The notes under the pieces are model-generated. The model was given only the letters and a program-made list of their open reading frames with translations, was not told the DNA's origin and did not search any database. This document shows, in pieces, positions 54,084-62,826 of a stretch of DNA of 64,000 nt. The DNA is from Kaistella yonginensis (GTDB taxonomy: Bacteria > Bacteroidota > Bacteroidia > Flavobacteriales > Weeksellaceae), in assembly GCF_030409525.1 (NCBI RefSeq), contig NZ_JAUFQB010000062.1, positions 49,214 through 113,213 of the forward strand. Reading direction: 5' to 3'. Position 1 is the first letter of the stretch. The number at the start of each line of letters is the position of its first letter. A program made the translations under genes and the position numbers.

Positions 54084-54770
54084 TTATTTCTTTTCTACTT
54101 TTCTGGCCAGTACTTCATCCACCATTCCAAAATCTTTTGCTTCTGAAGAAGTCATCCAATAATCACGGTCAGATGCTTTCTCTACCCACTCATAGGTTTG
54201 TCCGGAATGATCGGAGATAATATCGTACAATTCTTTTTTCAACTTTAGCATTTCACGCAGGTTGATTTCCATATCACTTGCAACGCCTTGCGCACCACCA
54301 CTTGGCTGGTGAATCATCACTCTTGAGTGTTTCAACGCAGAGCGTTTTCCTTTTTCACCGGCGACCAAAAGAACAGCACCCATTGAGGCGGCAATTCCGG
54401 TACAAATTGTAGCCACATCTGGCTTAATAATTTGCATGGTGTCATAAATTCCTAAGCCAGCATAAACACTTCCACCAGGAGAGTTGATGTAAATTTGAAT
54501 GTCTTTTGATGCATCAGAACTTTCCAAGAAAAGCAGTTGCGCAGTCACGATATTGGCAACCTGATCATCAATCCCGGTGCCGAGGAAAATAATACGATCC
54601 ATCATTAAACGGGAAAAAACATCCATTTGAGCAACGTTCAACCGTCTTTCTTCCATAATATAAGGCGTAAGATTGTTTGGGCCGTACATTCCCATATATT
54701 GATCAGTTGCCAATCCACTATTTCCTAAATGTTTTACAGAGAAGTCTCTGAAATCTTTTTTAATATCCAT
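54084..54770 (-). CDS. clpP: ATP-dependent Clp protease proteolytic subunit
   Basis: Serine protease core that assembles into a tetradecamer and degrades substrates fed by ClpX or ClpA/C. The 228-residue protein has the nucleophile in GIAASMGAVLL, the catalytic His in MIHQPSGGAQG and the active-site Asp in the following helix (TYEWVEKASDRDYWM). The N-terminal extension (about 25 residues) may be a propeptide. The clpX gene is not in the window. dnaG lies 24 bases upstream on the same strand. Confidence 0.97.
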   Translation of the reverse strand: MDIKKDFRDFSVKHLGNSGLATDQYMGMYGPNNLTPYIMEERRLNVAQMDVFSRLMMDRIIFLGTGIDDQVANIVTAQLLFLESSDASKDIQIYINSPGGSVYAGLGIYDTMQIIKPDVATICTGIAASMGAVLLVAGEKGKRSALKHSRVMIHQPSGGAQGVASDMEINLREMLKLKKELYDIISDHSGQTYEWVEKASDRDYWMTSSEAKDFGMVDEVLARKVEKK

Positions 54771-54794
54771 TATCTATTTTTTACTGTTTTAAGT

Positions 54795-56774
54795 TTACAA
54801 TTTTTGTTCCTTAAAAAAACTATGCCCTTTTGTCAGTTGTCGGTTTAGTTTTTTATTTATTTCATTTAATAACGATTTCAAAATCATTATTTTCTTCACC
54901 GATTCATAATATTCCGCCGGGTCTTCATCTCTTACTGCATCTAACTTCTTTACAATATCATAAATCATTTTTTCAATAAAGTGACTTTTATGAATCAGAA
55001 TATCATCTTCAATTTCTACTTCTAGTTTGTCACCAGGTTTTGGCGGAAAAATATTGCTTTTTTCCCAATTACTCAATTCTTCATCACCAATAATAGCGTT
55101 GGAAACTTTAGAAACGATGGTTTCATCCATTAAAGTTAAGAAAAAATTACTTTGAATGATTTCATTGTTGACTAAGCCATTTTTCAATTCCTCAATTATT
55201 TTTTGATTGATGGGCGATTGTGGTTCATAATTATCTTCGTTAAAGTGGCTGATAATTTCTTCAATGACCGTTATTTTAAATGGCTGATTATCAGCATCAG
55301 ACTTCTCTAAAACACGATCTCCAAAATTAAGCATGTGTTTTACCAGTTTTTCCTCCAGTTCCAACAAAGGATTTAACAAGAGTGCTGTTGCGGGCACGAT
55401 TTCTAGTTTCGGCCGAATTTGTTGTTGCTCACTTCTTTGTTGGGGAGAAAATTGCTGATTCTGAATCTGCTTCTGAACATTGAGTTCATTAAAAAGAGAC
55501 TGCTCAGAAAGTCCGAATTTTGTAGCAACTTCCTTCAGATAAACCTCTTGTTTTAAGGCATTCTTCACAAAAGCCACCGATTTTACAATATTCCGAATTG
55601 ATTCTGCTTTTTTAATAGGATCATCGCCGGCTTCTTTTAATAAAATCTCGGCTTTAAAATCGATAAAATCCTTGGCTTGCGTTTTAATAAAATCCTCCAC
55701 ATAATCTTGTGGATGTTTTCTGGAGAATGAGTCAGGATCGTCGCCATCTGGAAACAATAAAATCCGGATGTTCATTTCTTCGGCAAGCAATAGATCAATA
55801 CTTCGGAAACTCGCTTTAATTCCAGCGGGATCACCATCAAAAAGAATGGTTACATTTTCGGTTAGCCGTTTGATCAATTTAATTTGATCCACAGTCAAAG
55901 CTGTTCCAGAACTGGCTACCACATTATCGATTCCGCTTTGGTGAAGAGCGATAACATCCATATAGCCTTCCACCAGAAGGCAGAGGTTGGCCTTAGAAAT
56001 CGCCTGTTTTCCTTGGCTTAAACCGTAAAGAACACTGGATTTATGATAAATTTCAGTCTCCGGAGAATTTAAATATTTTGCTGTTTTTATATTGTTTTTT
56101 AGAATTCTTGCGCCAAATCCTAAAACACGACCGGAAAAACTATGGATGGGAAATAAAACCCGTTCCCTAAACCGATCGATTCCGTTCGGTGCATTTTCGG
56201 GGAAAATAGAAAGGCCAGATTTCTCTAAAATATCTTTGGAATAGCCTTTGTTCAAGGCAAATTCTGTAAAAGCATTTCGTTGTTCTGGGGAATAACCCAA
56301 TTGGAATTTTTTAATGATATCATCCCGAAGTTCTCGTTCTTTAAAATAAGAATAAGCGATGGTGGTTCCTTCTTCGGTTTCAAACAATTGATGCTGAAAA
56401 AAATCGTTAGCAATTTCATGAATTTTATAGAGCAACTCTTTATCGGTTTGCGCCTGCTTTTGCTCTTCTGTAAGTTCGCGTTTATCCTCTTCGATTTCTA
56501 TTCCGTACTTTTTCGCTGCGTAACGAAGTGCTTCGGGATAGGTAAAATTCTCAATCTCCATTAAAAAAGAAATGGCAGTTCCCCCTTTTCCCGAGGAGAA
56601 ATCCTTCCAAATCTGCTTGCTTGGTGAGACTACAAAACTTGGCGATTTCTCATCATGAAAAGGGCTTAAACCTTTAAAATTAGAGCCAGCGCGCTTGAGC
56701 TGTACATATTCACCGATGATTTCTTCTACCCGCACGGCAGAAAATATCTTATCGATTGTTTGCTTAGAAATCAT
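54795..56774 (-). CDS. dnaG: DNA primase, without N-terminal zinc ligands
   Basis: Synthesises RNA primers at the replication fork. The 659-residue protein has the primase N-terminal domain, the TOPRIM core (LLVEGYMDVIAL and DGDPAGIKA, about residues 265 and 315) and a helical DnaB-binding C-terminus. The CHC2 zinc-finger region is preserved as a fold sequence (LSPFHDEKSPSFVVSP and DFSSGKGG) but the zinc cysteines are gone: CPFH reads SPFH and the later CxxC reads DFSS. I recall the same loss in other Flavobacteriia, so it is probably a lineage trait and not damage. Confidence 0.95.
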   Translation of the reverse strand: MISKQTIDKIFSAVRVEEIIGEYVQLKRAGSNFKGLSPFHDEKSPSFVVSPSKQIWKDFSSGKGGTAISFLMEIENFTYPEALRYAAKKYGIEIEEDKRELTEEQKQAQTDKELLYKIHEIANDFFQHQLFETEEGTTIAYSYFKERELRDDIIKKFQLGYSPEQRNAFTEFALNKGYSKDILEKSGLSIFPENAPNGIDRFRERVLFPIHSFSGRVLGFGARILKNNIKTAKYLNSPETEIYHKSSVLYGLSQGKQAISKANLCLLVEGYMDVIALHQSGIDNVVASSGTALTVDQIKLIKRLTENVTILFDGDPAGIKASFRSIDLLLAEEMNIRILLFPDGDDPDSFSRKHPQDYVEDFIKTQAKDFIDFKAEILLKEAGDDPIKKAESIRNIVKSVAFVKNALKQEVYLKEVATKFGLSEQSLFNELNVQKQIQNQQFSPQQRSEQQQIRPKLEIVPATALLLNPLLELEEKLVKHMLNFGDRVLEKSDADNQPFKITVIEEIISHFNEDNYEPQSPINQKIIEELKNGLVNNEIIQSNFFLTLMDETIVSKVSNAIIGDEELSNWEKSNIFPPKPGDKLEVEIEDDILIHKSHFIEKMIYDIVKKLDAVRDEDPAEYYESVKKIMILKSLLNEINKKLNRQLTKGHSFFKEQKL

Positions 56775-56817
56775 TCTGTAAAAATAGTAAATATGTTTTT
56801 CATTTCCTTATAATTTT

Positions 56818-56971
56818 GGGCGTATCCCTCGCCAAAACTTATCAACAAACCGCAGCGTTTTTCCGCAGCTCGGGTCGGGCTCTACATTGCAAGTCCTCAG
56901 TTGGCGCTCGCTTCGCTCGCGCCGCCTTCTGGGCTTTCCATTGCGATCCCTTACGCGGTGCACAGCGCCAA
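56818..56971 (+). repeat. dispersed GC-rich intergenic repeat (GGGCGTATCCCT type)
   Basis: A GC-rich island in an AT-rich genome: GGGCGTATCCCTCG at the left, CTCGGGTCGGGCTCTACATTG in the middle, then GGCGCTCGCTTCGCTCGCGCC and CCATTGCGATCCCTTACGCG at the right. This succession is a known-looking intergenic repeat of Chryseobacterium-type genomes. Nothing in it resembles a protein: a frame happens to run through it into the asparaginase gene, but the real start is at 57146. Confidence 0.65.
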
Positions 56972-57145
56972 ATAAAAAATAGATCGTGCAAAGTAAGAAG
57001 AGTATGTTGGGATATTTGGATCCATCAAAAAATAATAGTGGGTATATACTCTTATTTCTTCAAAACTTCAACCTCCAGCTTCTTACTTGAGACTAAAAAT
57101 CTTCCAAAAAAAATTAATAAATTTGACCAACAATTCCCTTTAAAA
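56972..57145. other. leader region before the isoaspartyl peptidase gene
   Basis: 174 bases of AT-rich DNA between the GC-rich repeat and the ATG at 57146. I see no RNA gene or structural element here. Confidence 0.4.
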
Positions 57146-58150
57146 ATGAAAAAGCTCCTACTCGCTTCTATCCTCACCTTTTCGCTGCTGATGACGGCTC
57201 AAAAAAAATACGTGCTCGTTATCCATGGTGGCGCCGGAACGATCCTTAAATCCAGCATGACGGCCGAAAAAGAAAATGCTTACAAAACAAAACTTACCGA
57301 AGCGTTGAACGCAGGCTATGCCGAACTGCAAAAAGGAAACTCCGCTGTGGAGGCAGTGGCAGCATCGATTGTAATTATGGAAGATTCGCCCTTGTTCAAT
57401 GCCGGAAAAGGAGCTGTTTTCACGGCAGAGGGAAAAAACGAACTCGATGCTTCAATTATGTATGGCAAGGATAAATCAGCAGGTGCAATAGCTGGAGTAC
57501 ACACCATTAAGAATCCGATTAAAGCAGCAATTGCCGTGATGCAGAAATCTGAACATGTGATGTTATCCGGCGTGGGCGCAGAACAATTTGCAAAAGAGCA
57601 AAACTTAGAAATAGTTGATCCAAAATACTTTTGGACCAAAGACCGTTGGGATGGTTTGCAAAAACTACAAAAAAAAGAATCCTTAAAGGTCAATAAAGAA
57701 ACCTCACAAAACACCTTGCCAGAATCGTATGAAATCGACCAAAAATTCGGGACGGTTGGTGCGGTAGCATTAGATATAAATGGAAATCTTGCTGCAGGAA
57801 CTTCTACAGGAGGAATGACCAATAAAAAATACGGCAGGATTGGCGATGCTCCCATTATTGGTGCAGGAACTTACGCCAATTCACAAGTAGGCATTTCGGC
57901 TACCGGTTGGGGCGAATATTTCATCCGGGCTACCGCAGCCCGAACGATTGCGGCAAAAATGGAATATCAAAATAAAGACCTTAGGACCGCCGCGCAGGAA
58001 ACCATTGACGAAATTGAAAAATTGGGTGGTGATGGCGGTTTGATCGCTTTAGATAAAGATGGAAATATCGCCATGCCATTCAATACCGCTGGAATGTATC
58101 GCGGTGCAATGACGGAAAATGGGGAAATCATGATTGAAATCTACAAATAA
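57146..58150 (+). CDS. isoaspartyl peptidase/L-asparaginase, exported
   Basis: Ntn-hydrolase of the plant-type asparaginase family, 334 residues. The precursor cleaves itself at the Gly-Thr bond in FGTVGAVALD (about residue 195), where Thr becomes the nucleophile. The N-terminus has VIHGGAGT, and STGGM follows the nucleophile. A Sec signal peptide (LLMTAQ) places it in the periplasm. The 110 codons upstream that are in frame belong to the repeat element and lack family sequence. tsaE begins two bases after the stop codon. Confidence 0.94.
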   Translation: MKKLLLASILTFSLLMTAQKKYVLVIHGGAGTILKSSMTAEKENAYKTKLTEALNAGYAELQKGNSAVEAVAASIVIMEDSPLFNAGKGAVFTAEGKNELDASIMYGKDKSAGAIAGVHTIKNPIKAAIAVMQKSEHVMLSGVGAEQFAKEQNLEIVDPKYFWTKDRWDGLQKLQKKESLKVNKETSQNTLPESYEIDQKFGTVGAVALDINGNLAAGTSTGGMTNKKYGRIGDAPIIGAGTYANSQVGISATGWGEYFIRATAARTIAAKMEYQNKDLRTAAQETIDEIEKLGGDGGLIALDKDGNIAMPFNTAGMYRGAMTENGEIMIEIYK

Positions 58151-58152
58151 AT

Positions 58153-58560
58153 ATGGAATTTAAAATCGATAAAATTCAAGATTGGCAAAAAGTTATTGAT
58201 GAAATTTTGCCACAACTTCAACAAAACATTCTAATGTTAAAAGGAAATCTTGGCGCTGGAAAAACAACGTTCACGCAATTTCTATTAAAAAACTTAGGCA
58301 GTACAGATGAAGTTTCCTCTCCTACCTACTCCATAGTAAACGAGTATGATACCCCGAAAGGAATCGTGTTTCATTTTGATTTATACCGCCTGAAAAATGC
58401 AGCGGAAGTTGAAGATATCGGTATGGATGAGTATTTAGACAATGCCTTCCTGAGCATTATTGAGTGGCCTGAAGTTTATGAAGAAGAGCTAATTCACTTC
58501 CCTCATCACGAAATGACCATTGAAAATAACGGAGAATATCGGGTAATTAACTTCCGGTAA
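58153..58560 (+). CDS. tsaE: tRNA threonylcarbamoyladenosine biosynthesis ATPase TsaE
   Basis: Small P-loop ATPase that, with TsaB and TsaD, makes t6A37 on ANN-decoding tRNAs. The 135-residue protein has Walker A GNLGAGKTTF (about residue 33), SSPTYSIVNEY and the HFDLYRL segment conserved in the family, and IEWPE near the C-terminus. It is co-transcribed with the asparaginase gene (two-base gap). tsaB and tsaD are not in the window. Confidence 0.96.
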   Translation: MEFKIDKIQDWQKVIDEILPQLQQNILMLKGNLGAGKTTFTQFLLKNLGSTDEVSSPTYSIVNEYDTPKGIVFHFDLYRLKNAAEVEDIGMDEYLDNAFLSIIEWPEVYEEELIHFPHHEMTIENNGEYRVINFR

Positions 58561-58589
58561 ATTGTGCTGAATTAATACTCAAATCATTG

Positions 58590-58597
58590 TATCTTTG
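58590..58597 (+). promoter_or_regulatory. -7 promoter box (TATCTTTG) of ald
   Basis: Exact TAnnTTTG match 45 bases before the ATG at 58643. Confidence 0.5.
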
Positions 58598-58642
58598 CGC
58601 ACTGATTCATTTGAATGAGTCGGCTTTATCAAAACTTATCGC

Positions 58643-59836
58643 ATGAGTCACACCCACGTTTTTACCCCATTTTCTGAACAGGATTTATTGCCACAGGAAG
58701 AAAAATTAGAAATTGTCAAGAAAGGAAAGCAGTTTAGCATTGGCATCCCAAAAGAGACTTGTTTGAACGAGCGCAGAACGTGTATTACGCCAGATGCAGT
58801 TCAGGTTTTGATCGCAAATGGACATCAAATTATCGTAGAAGCAGGCGCTGGCGAAGGCTCTTTTTTCACCGATTTACAATATTCTGAGGCGGGAGCGAGA
58901 ATTACACCGAATGCGCAGGAAGCCTTTGAACAAGATTTGGTTTTAAAAATTAATCCTCCCACGAGTGACGAAATTGAGCTGCTAAAAATGAATACCTATT
59001 TGGTTTCTGCTTTACAAATCAATTTGCGCGACAAAGAATATTTTAAAAAACTGGCAGAGAAAAAAATTAATGCCATCGCCTTTGAATTTATTGCGGATGA
59101 ATACAAGCAATTGTCGCTGGTACGATTAATTGGTGAAATTGCGGGCAGTATTTCAGTTCTTTACGCCGCAGAATTACTAGCACTTACCAATGGTTTGATG
59201 TTGGGCGGCATTACCGGAGTAAGACCCACCGAAGTGGTCATTATCGGCGCCGGAATTGTGGGTGAATTTGCAACCAAAGCAGCCTTAGGTTTGGGAGCAA
59301 GTGTAAAAGTTTTTGATAATTCCCTTTCGAAATTACGACGTTTGCACATGATGGTTGATGGCCGTGTGCCCACCTCAATTATCGATCCCAAGGAGTTGGC
59401 CAAAAGTTTAAAACGAGCCGATGTAGTTATTGGGGCTTTGTCTAAATTAAGTCATGTTCCTATTATAACCGAAGAAATGGTGGCTGCCATGAAAAAAGGC
59501 AGTGTGATTATTGATGTAACCATTGATAACCGAAAGATGATCGAGACCTCTGAAGTAACCGATATGGAAAATCCTTATGTCATCAAACATGGCGTGGTAC
59601 ATTGCGGTTTACCCAATTTAACATCGAAAATGCCGAGAACTACGACCAAAGCAATTTCAAATTTCTTTCTCTCCTATCTTCTGAATTACGATGATCAGGG
59701 CGGTTTTGAAAATATGCTGGTTCACAATAACGAAATGAAGCAGTCGCTTTATATGTATAAAGGCCGCCACACCAAAAAACTGATTTGCGACCGATTTGAT
59801 CTTACCTATCACGATATCAACCTTTTAATTTTTTAA
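58643..59836 (+). CDS. ald: alanine dehydrogenase
   Basis: NAD-linked reductive amination of pyruvate or oxidative deamination of alanine. The 397-residue protein has the N-terminal substrate domain beginning IGIPKETCLNERRTCITPDAV, the NAD-binding loop IIGAGIVGEFATKAALGLG (about 195) and the later IIDVTIDN. It is about 30 residues longer at the N-terminus than enterobacterial-type enzymes, as I recall for Bacteroidota. The next gene begins at the base after its stop codon. Confidence 0.92.
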   Translation: MSHTHVFTPFSEQDLLPQEEKLEIVKKGKQFSIGIPKETCLNERRTCITPDAVQVLIANGHQIIVEAGAGEGSFFTDLQYSEAGARITPNAQEAFEQDLVLKINPPTSDEIELLKMNTYLVSALQINLRDKEYFKKLAEKKINAIAFEFIADEYKQLSLVRLIGEIAGSISVLYAAELLALTNGLMLGGITGVRPTEVVIIGAGIVGEFATKAALGLGASVKVFDNSLSKLRRLHMMVDGRVPTSIIDPKELAKSLKRADVVIGALSKLSHVPIITEEMVAAMKKGSVIIDVTIDNRKMIETSEVTDMENPYVIKHGVVHCGLPNLTSKMPRTTTKAISNFFLSYLLNYDDQGGFENMLVHNNEMKQSLYMYKGRHTKKLICDRFDLTYHDINLLIF

Positions 59837-60208
59837 ATGAGAAAAGCTAAATTCTTTTTACTGGGTCTTATTCCCGGACTTATACTCGTGTTTTTTATTT
59901 TGAATAAAAAAGGCGCAAGTTGTAGCGGATATCTCCCAAACTCCCGGGTGATTGCAGAAACATTATCCAAAGAATTCACTTACTCCGACGCTGTTAAAGC
60001 GGAAATGAAGTTTCTGAAAATTGATGAAAAATTCCTAAAAGACAGTATAATCACCAGAGGAAACGTAGATTTCGAAAAAAGCAATGCGCAGAAAAAACCT
60101 TGTCCGAGTTATATTTTGACCTATCCTAAGAAAAATCCACGCTACGAAATTGGATTTGAAAAATGTAAGGAACAAACGATTGTACAAAGTTTCAAAAAAC
60201 TACGTTAA
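59837..60208 (+). CDS. hypothetical membrane-anchored protein
   Basis: A 123-residue protein with one N-terminal hydrophobic helix (FFLLGLIPGLILVFFIL), lacking a clear lipoprotein Cys, followed by a soluble alpha/beta region with four Cys (ASCSGY, KKPCPSY, EKCKEQ) of which two may pair. No family recognised. It starts immediately after the alanine dehydrogenase stop codon and is presumably translated from the same message. Confidence 0.65.
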   Translation: MRKAKFFLLGLIPGLILVFFILNKKGASCSGYLPNSRVIAETLSKEFTYSDAVKAEMKFLKIDEKFLKDSIITRGNVDFEKSNAQKKPCPSYILTYPKKNPRYEIGFEKCKEQTIVQSFKKLR

Positions 60209-60318
60209 GCCTCATAGTTACTAATTAATTCTGCTAAAATCGTTAGTAATAATCGCGGTAAATAAAAACAAGCCAGTATAACTGACGAATTCCTGGAAAC
60301 TTTAAAAGAAATCTACAT

Positions 60319-61161
60319 ATGAAATTAACCATCATCGGTGTCGGTTTAATTGGGGGCTCTATCGCCTTGAAGTTACGTGAAAATCATTTCGTAGATTATG
60401 TTTATGGGGTGGATCAAAGTGAGCAGCATTTGGCGGAGGCGGCGGCCTTAGGGATTATTGATGAAGGTGCTTCGCTGGAACACGCCCTGAAAAACGCTGA
60501 TTTAATCGTGTTGGCGATTCCGGTTGATTCTGCGAGAAAACTGCTGCCGAAAGTTCTTGATTTGGTTCAGGAACATCAAACAGTAATGGATGTGGGATCG
60601 ACTAAGACAGGCATTGTACAATCGGTTCAAAATCATAATAACAGAAGTCGTTTTGTGGCTTTTCACCCGATGTGGGGAACGGAGAACTCAGGACCGAAGT
60701 CTGCAATTGCAGACAGTTTTACTGGTAAAGCCGGGGTAATTTGTGACCGGGAACATTCTGCTCCAGATGCTTTGAAAATAGTTCAAAAGGCTGCAGAACA
60801 ACTGGAAATGAATCTCCTTTATATGGATTCAGACAGCCACGATGTACACACCGCTTACATTTCTCATATTTCGCACATCACTTCTTACGCGCTGGCAAAC
60901 ACCGTTCTGGAAAAGGAACGCGAGGAAGACACCATTTTTCAACTGGCGAGTTCGGGTTTTTCAAGTACGGTTCGCTTGGCAAAATCACACCCTGAAATGT
61001 GGGTTCCGATATTTCGGCAGAATAAGGAAAATGTACTGGATGTTTTGAATGAGCATATTACGCAACTTCGCAAGTTTAAATCGGCTTTAGAAAAGGATAA
61101 TTATGATTATTTGGAAGAGCTGATTCGGAATGCAAATAAGATAAGAGGGTTACTTGGGTGA
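60319..61161 (+). CDS. tyrA: prephenate dehydrogenase
   Basis: NAD-dependent oxidative decarboxylation of prephenate to 4-hydroxyphenylpyruvate, the tyrosine branch. The 280-residue protein has the Rossmann loop GVGLIGGSIAL at its N-terminus, the VMDVGSTKTGI segment, HPMWGTENSG and SHISHITSYAL, matching the TyrA family. It has no ACT or chorismate mutase domain, so it is monofunctional. The first half of the direct repeat begins 30 bases after its stop codon, marking the edge of the accessory tail. Confidence 0.93.
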   Translation: MKLTIIGVGLIGGSIALKLRENHFVDYVYGVDQSEQHLAEAAALGIIDEGASLEHALKNADLIVLAIPVDSARKLLPKVLDLVQEHQTVMDVGSTKTGIVQSVQNHNNRSRFVAFHPMWGTENSGPKSAIADSFTGKAGVICDREHSAPDALKIVQKAAEQLEMNLLYMDSDSHDVHTAYISHISHITSYALANTVLEKEREEDTIFQLASSGFSSTVRLAKSHPEMWVPIFRQNKENVLDVLNEHITQLRKFKSALEKDNYDYLEELIRNANKIRGLLG

Positions 61162-61191
61162 TAATACGAAGGTTTTCAACTCGCTAGAATT

Positions 61192-61236
61192 TTAATTGAT
61201 CGCTGAAATTTTCGATGAAAACTTCATACCCGCTTG
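61192..61236 (-). repeat. 45-bp direct repeat, left copy
   Basis: Matches 62317-62361 in 43 of 45 positions in the same orientation. It separates tyrA from the esterase gene. Weaker similarity extends about 25 bases further left (AATACGAA...). Confidence 0.8.
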
Positions 61237-61376
61237 GAAAATATTTTATCGGTCATTTTTTTACATTAAACCCTTTGCAATTAGATATTCAATTTTTTGA
61301 TTTTTTTGGCTTTGATTCGTTTCAAATCTAAAATTAATTTCGTCTTGCAAAGCAAAACAGCTATGCCTACGTTTTT

Positions 61377-62198
61377 TTATTCTGGTTTGTTCAGGGTCCA
61401 AATTAGTGCTTTTTCTTTTGTCGCTCTAAATATGGTATTGTGCTTTTCTTTGGGCTCAGGAGAATAATTCCACTTAATATTTGGTAAATTTTCCGCTTTT
61501 AATAGGTCACTAAATTTACGAACTGTTTCAGAAATGTCTTTTGCATCTGAACCTGCAAACCAAATTCTTTTTTCAGTTTGTGGAAATTTTGCTAAATGCC
61601 CCTTTGTCGTTTTTATTAAAGATTTGTCGTTCCACCAAAGTGAAGGATCAAAGGCAATATAATTATCAAACATTTCTGGTGTTAAGAGAAAAGTTTCCAC
61701 CACAAAAAGACCCGACAATGATTCGCCAATAATACTTTTCTCATTTGTTGTTCGATAGCGTTTATTTATTTCTGGGAAAAGTTCTTCTTTAATAAAAGCT
61801 CTAAATTTTGCAGATCCGCCAACAACAGGTGCAATTTCTTTATCTTTTTCAACTTCTGTTGGTCCTGTTAAATCTCTTCTACGCTGTGTGTTCGCAATAC
61901 CGACCAATATAATTGGCGGTATTTTTTTTGATTTTACAAGTTCTGCAATGGTATTGGCAATGTGCGGAAAATCTTCCTCCTTTATTCCACCGTCTGCCAT
62001 ATACATAACGGGAAAAGAATCGGCACTTGATTTATATTGTGGTGGTATCCAAACATTAATATTTCTAGTTTCTCCAACTTCTTTTGATTCTATAGTGAAT
62101 TCGTCGTGATTTGGGATTGGGTCGTTGTATTTTTGTGCGCTTGAGCAACTTGTAAGTGCAACAAGTATAAAAAGCAAATTGCAATAAATGATTTTCAT
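61377..62198 (-). CDS. alpha/beta-hydrolase esterase lipoprotein
   Basis: A 273-residue lipoprotein (VALTSCSS, lipid Cys) of the esterase D / enterochelin-esterase-like family. The N-terminal part (NVWIPPQYKSSADSFPVMYMADGG) is the typical lid-strand region, the nucleophile elbow is GESLSG (about residue 157), and a His near the C-terminus (EPKEKHNTIF) completes the triad. It probably hydrolyses an ester in the periplasm or at the surface; the substrate is unknown, though siderophore esterases belong here. I choose the ATG ending at 62198. Both sides of the gene carry the same 45-bp repeat, which suggests acquisition. Confidence 0.82.
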   Translation of the reverse strand: MKIIYCNLLFILVALTSCSSAQKYNDPIPNHDEFTIESKEVGETRNINVWIPPQYKSSADSFPVMYMADGGIKEEDFPHIANTIAELVKSKKIPPIILVGIANTQRRRDLTGPTEVEKDKEIAPVVGGSAKFRAFIKEELFPEINKRYRTTNEKSIIGESLSGLFVVETFLLTPEMFDNYIAFDPSLWWNDKSLIKTTKGHLAKFPQTEKRIWFAGSDAKDISETVRKFSDLLKAENLPNIKWNYSPEPKEKHNTIFRATKEKALIWTLNKPE

Positions 62199-62535
62199 AT
62201 TTTCTGTTTTTATCAATTTAGGTGATGACTGATTTCGTATGGAGATCACCAACAATTTCGCGCTACTTTTTGTAGGTGGGCTATAAAAATACGAAAACTT
62301 TGTACTTGCCGAAAACTTAATTGATCGCTAAAATCTTCGATGAAAACTTCATACCCGCTTGTAGAAATACCATGTTGACAACTCCATAGAAACCAAAATA
62401 CTGCCGAAAAACGACCGAAGATGCAGCATGGCAAGAGCGTAGTCGAAGAATTCAACATGCTTTCATTTGGCTTCGCCGAACCTTCGGTTTCTTGTCTTTC
62501 AGACAAAACGAAAGCTTAGTTATTAGGTGGCGTTT
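62199..62535. other. 337-base region between esterase and HigA-like gene
   Basis: Contains the right copy of the 45-bp repeat (62317-62361), an arm CACCAACAA (62247-62255) that could pair with GTTATTAGGTG at 62519-62529, and several short hairpins (for example around CTTCGCCGAACCTTCGG). A plus or minus reading frame of about 86 codons is covered by these repeats and is not protein-like. No gene is called. Confidence 0.5.
62317..62361 (-). repeat. 45-bp direct repeat, right copy
   Basis: Matches 61192-61236 in 43 of 45 positions. It lies downstream of the HigBA pair and upstream of the esterase on the minus strand. Confidence 0.8.
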
Positions 62536-62826
62536 CTATGCTGTAGTAGGATTCACATGTAATTGTCCACCAACGGCTTTAAGAACTTTCATTATTGTTG
62601 CAAATTGTGGTTTAGCACCTTCTGATAAGGCTTTGTATAAACTCGGTCTACTTAGTCCTGTTTCTTCTGCAATTTTAGTCATTCCAATCGCTTTAGCAAC
62701 ACTTCCAATTGCGACAATTATATCTGAGTCATTTCCTTCCTCCAGTACAGTCTTAAGATATTCTGCAATCATTTCGTTATTGTCTAAGTAATCGGCAATA
62801 TCAAATTTTGATGTATTTATTTTCAT
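62536..62826 (-). CDS. HigA/addiction-module antidote protein
   Basis: A 96-residue antitoxin with a C-terminal helix-turn-helix (GMTKIAEETGLSRPSLYKALSEGAKPQFATIMKVLKAVG), typical of the putative addiction-module antidote family paired with RelE-like killers. It neutralises the toxin encoded just upstream and should bind the shared promoter. The start codon overlaps the toxin stop codon by four bases, so translation is coupled. Toxin-first order is characteristic of higBA-type loci. Confidence 0.9.
   Translation of the reverse strand: MKINTSKFDIADYLDNNEMIAEYLKTVLEEGNDSDIIVAIGSVAKAIGMTKIAEETGLSRPSLYKALSEGAKPQFATIMKVLKAVGGQLHVNPTTA

Noticed and set aside
56816..57145. 110-codon N-terminal extension of the isoaspartyl peptidase frame
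   Set aside because: It is read through a GC-rich intergenic repeat, has no family sequence, and hides the Sec signal peptide that starts at 57146.
57316..57855. 179-residue minus-strand frame opposite the asparaginase
   Set aside because: The opposite strand carries a full, motif-confirmed Ntn-hydrolase; the antisense frame has a Ser/Pro/Ala-rich composition without domains.
62246..62506. 86-residue frame in the accessory tail
   Set aside because: It runs through the 45-bp repeat and hairpin sequences and has no family resemblance.
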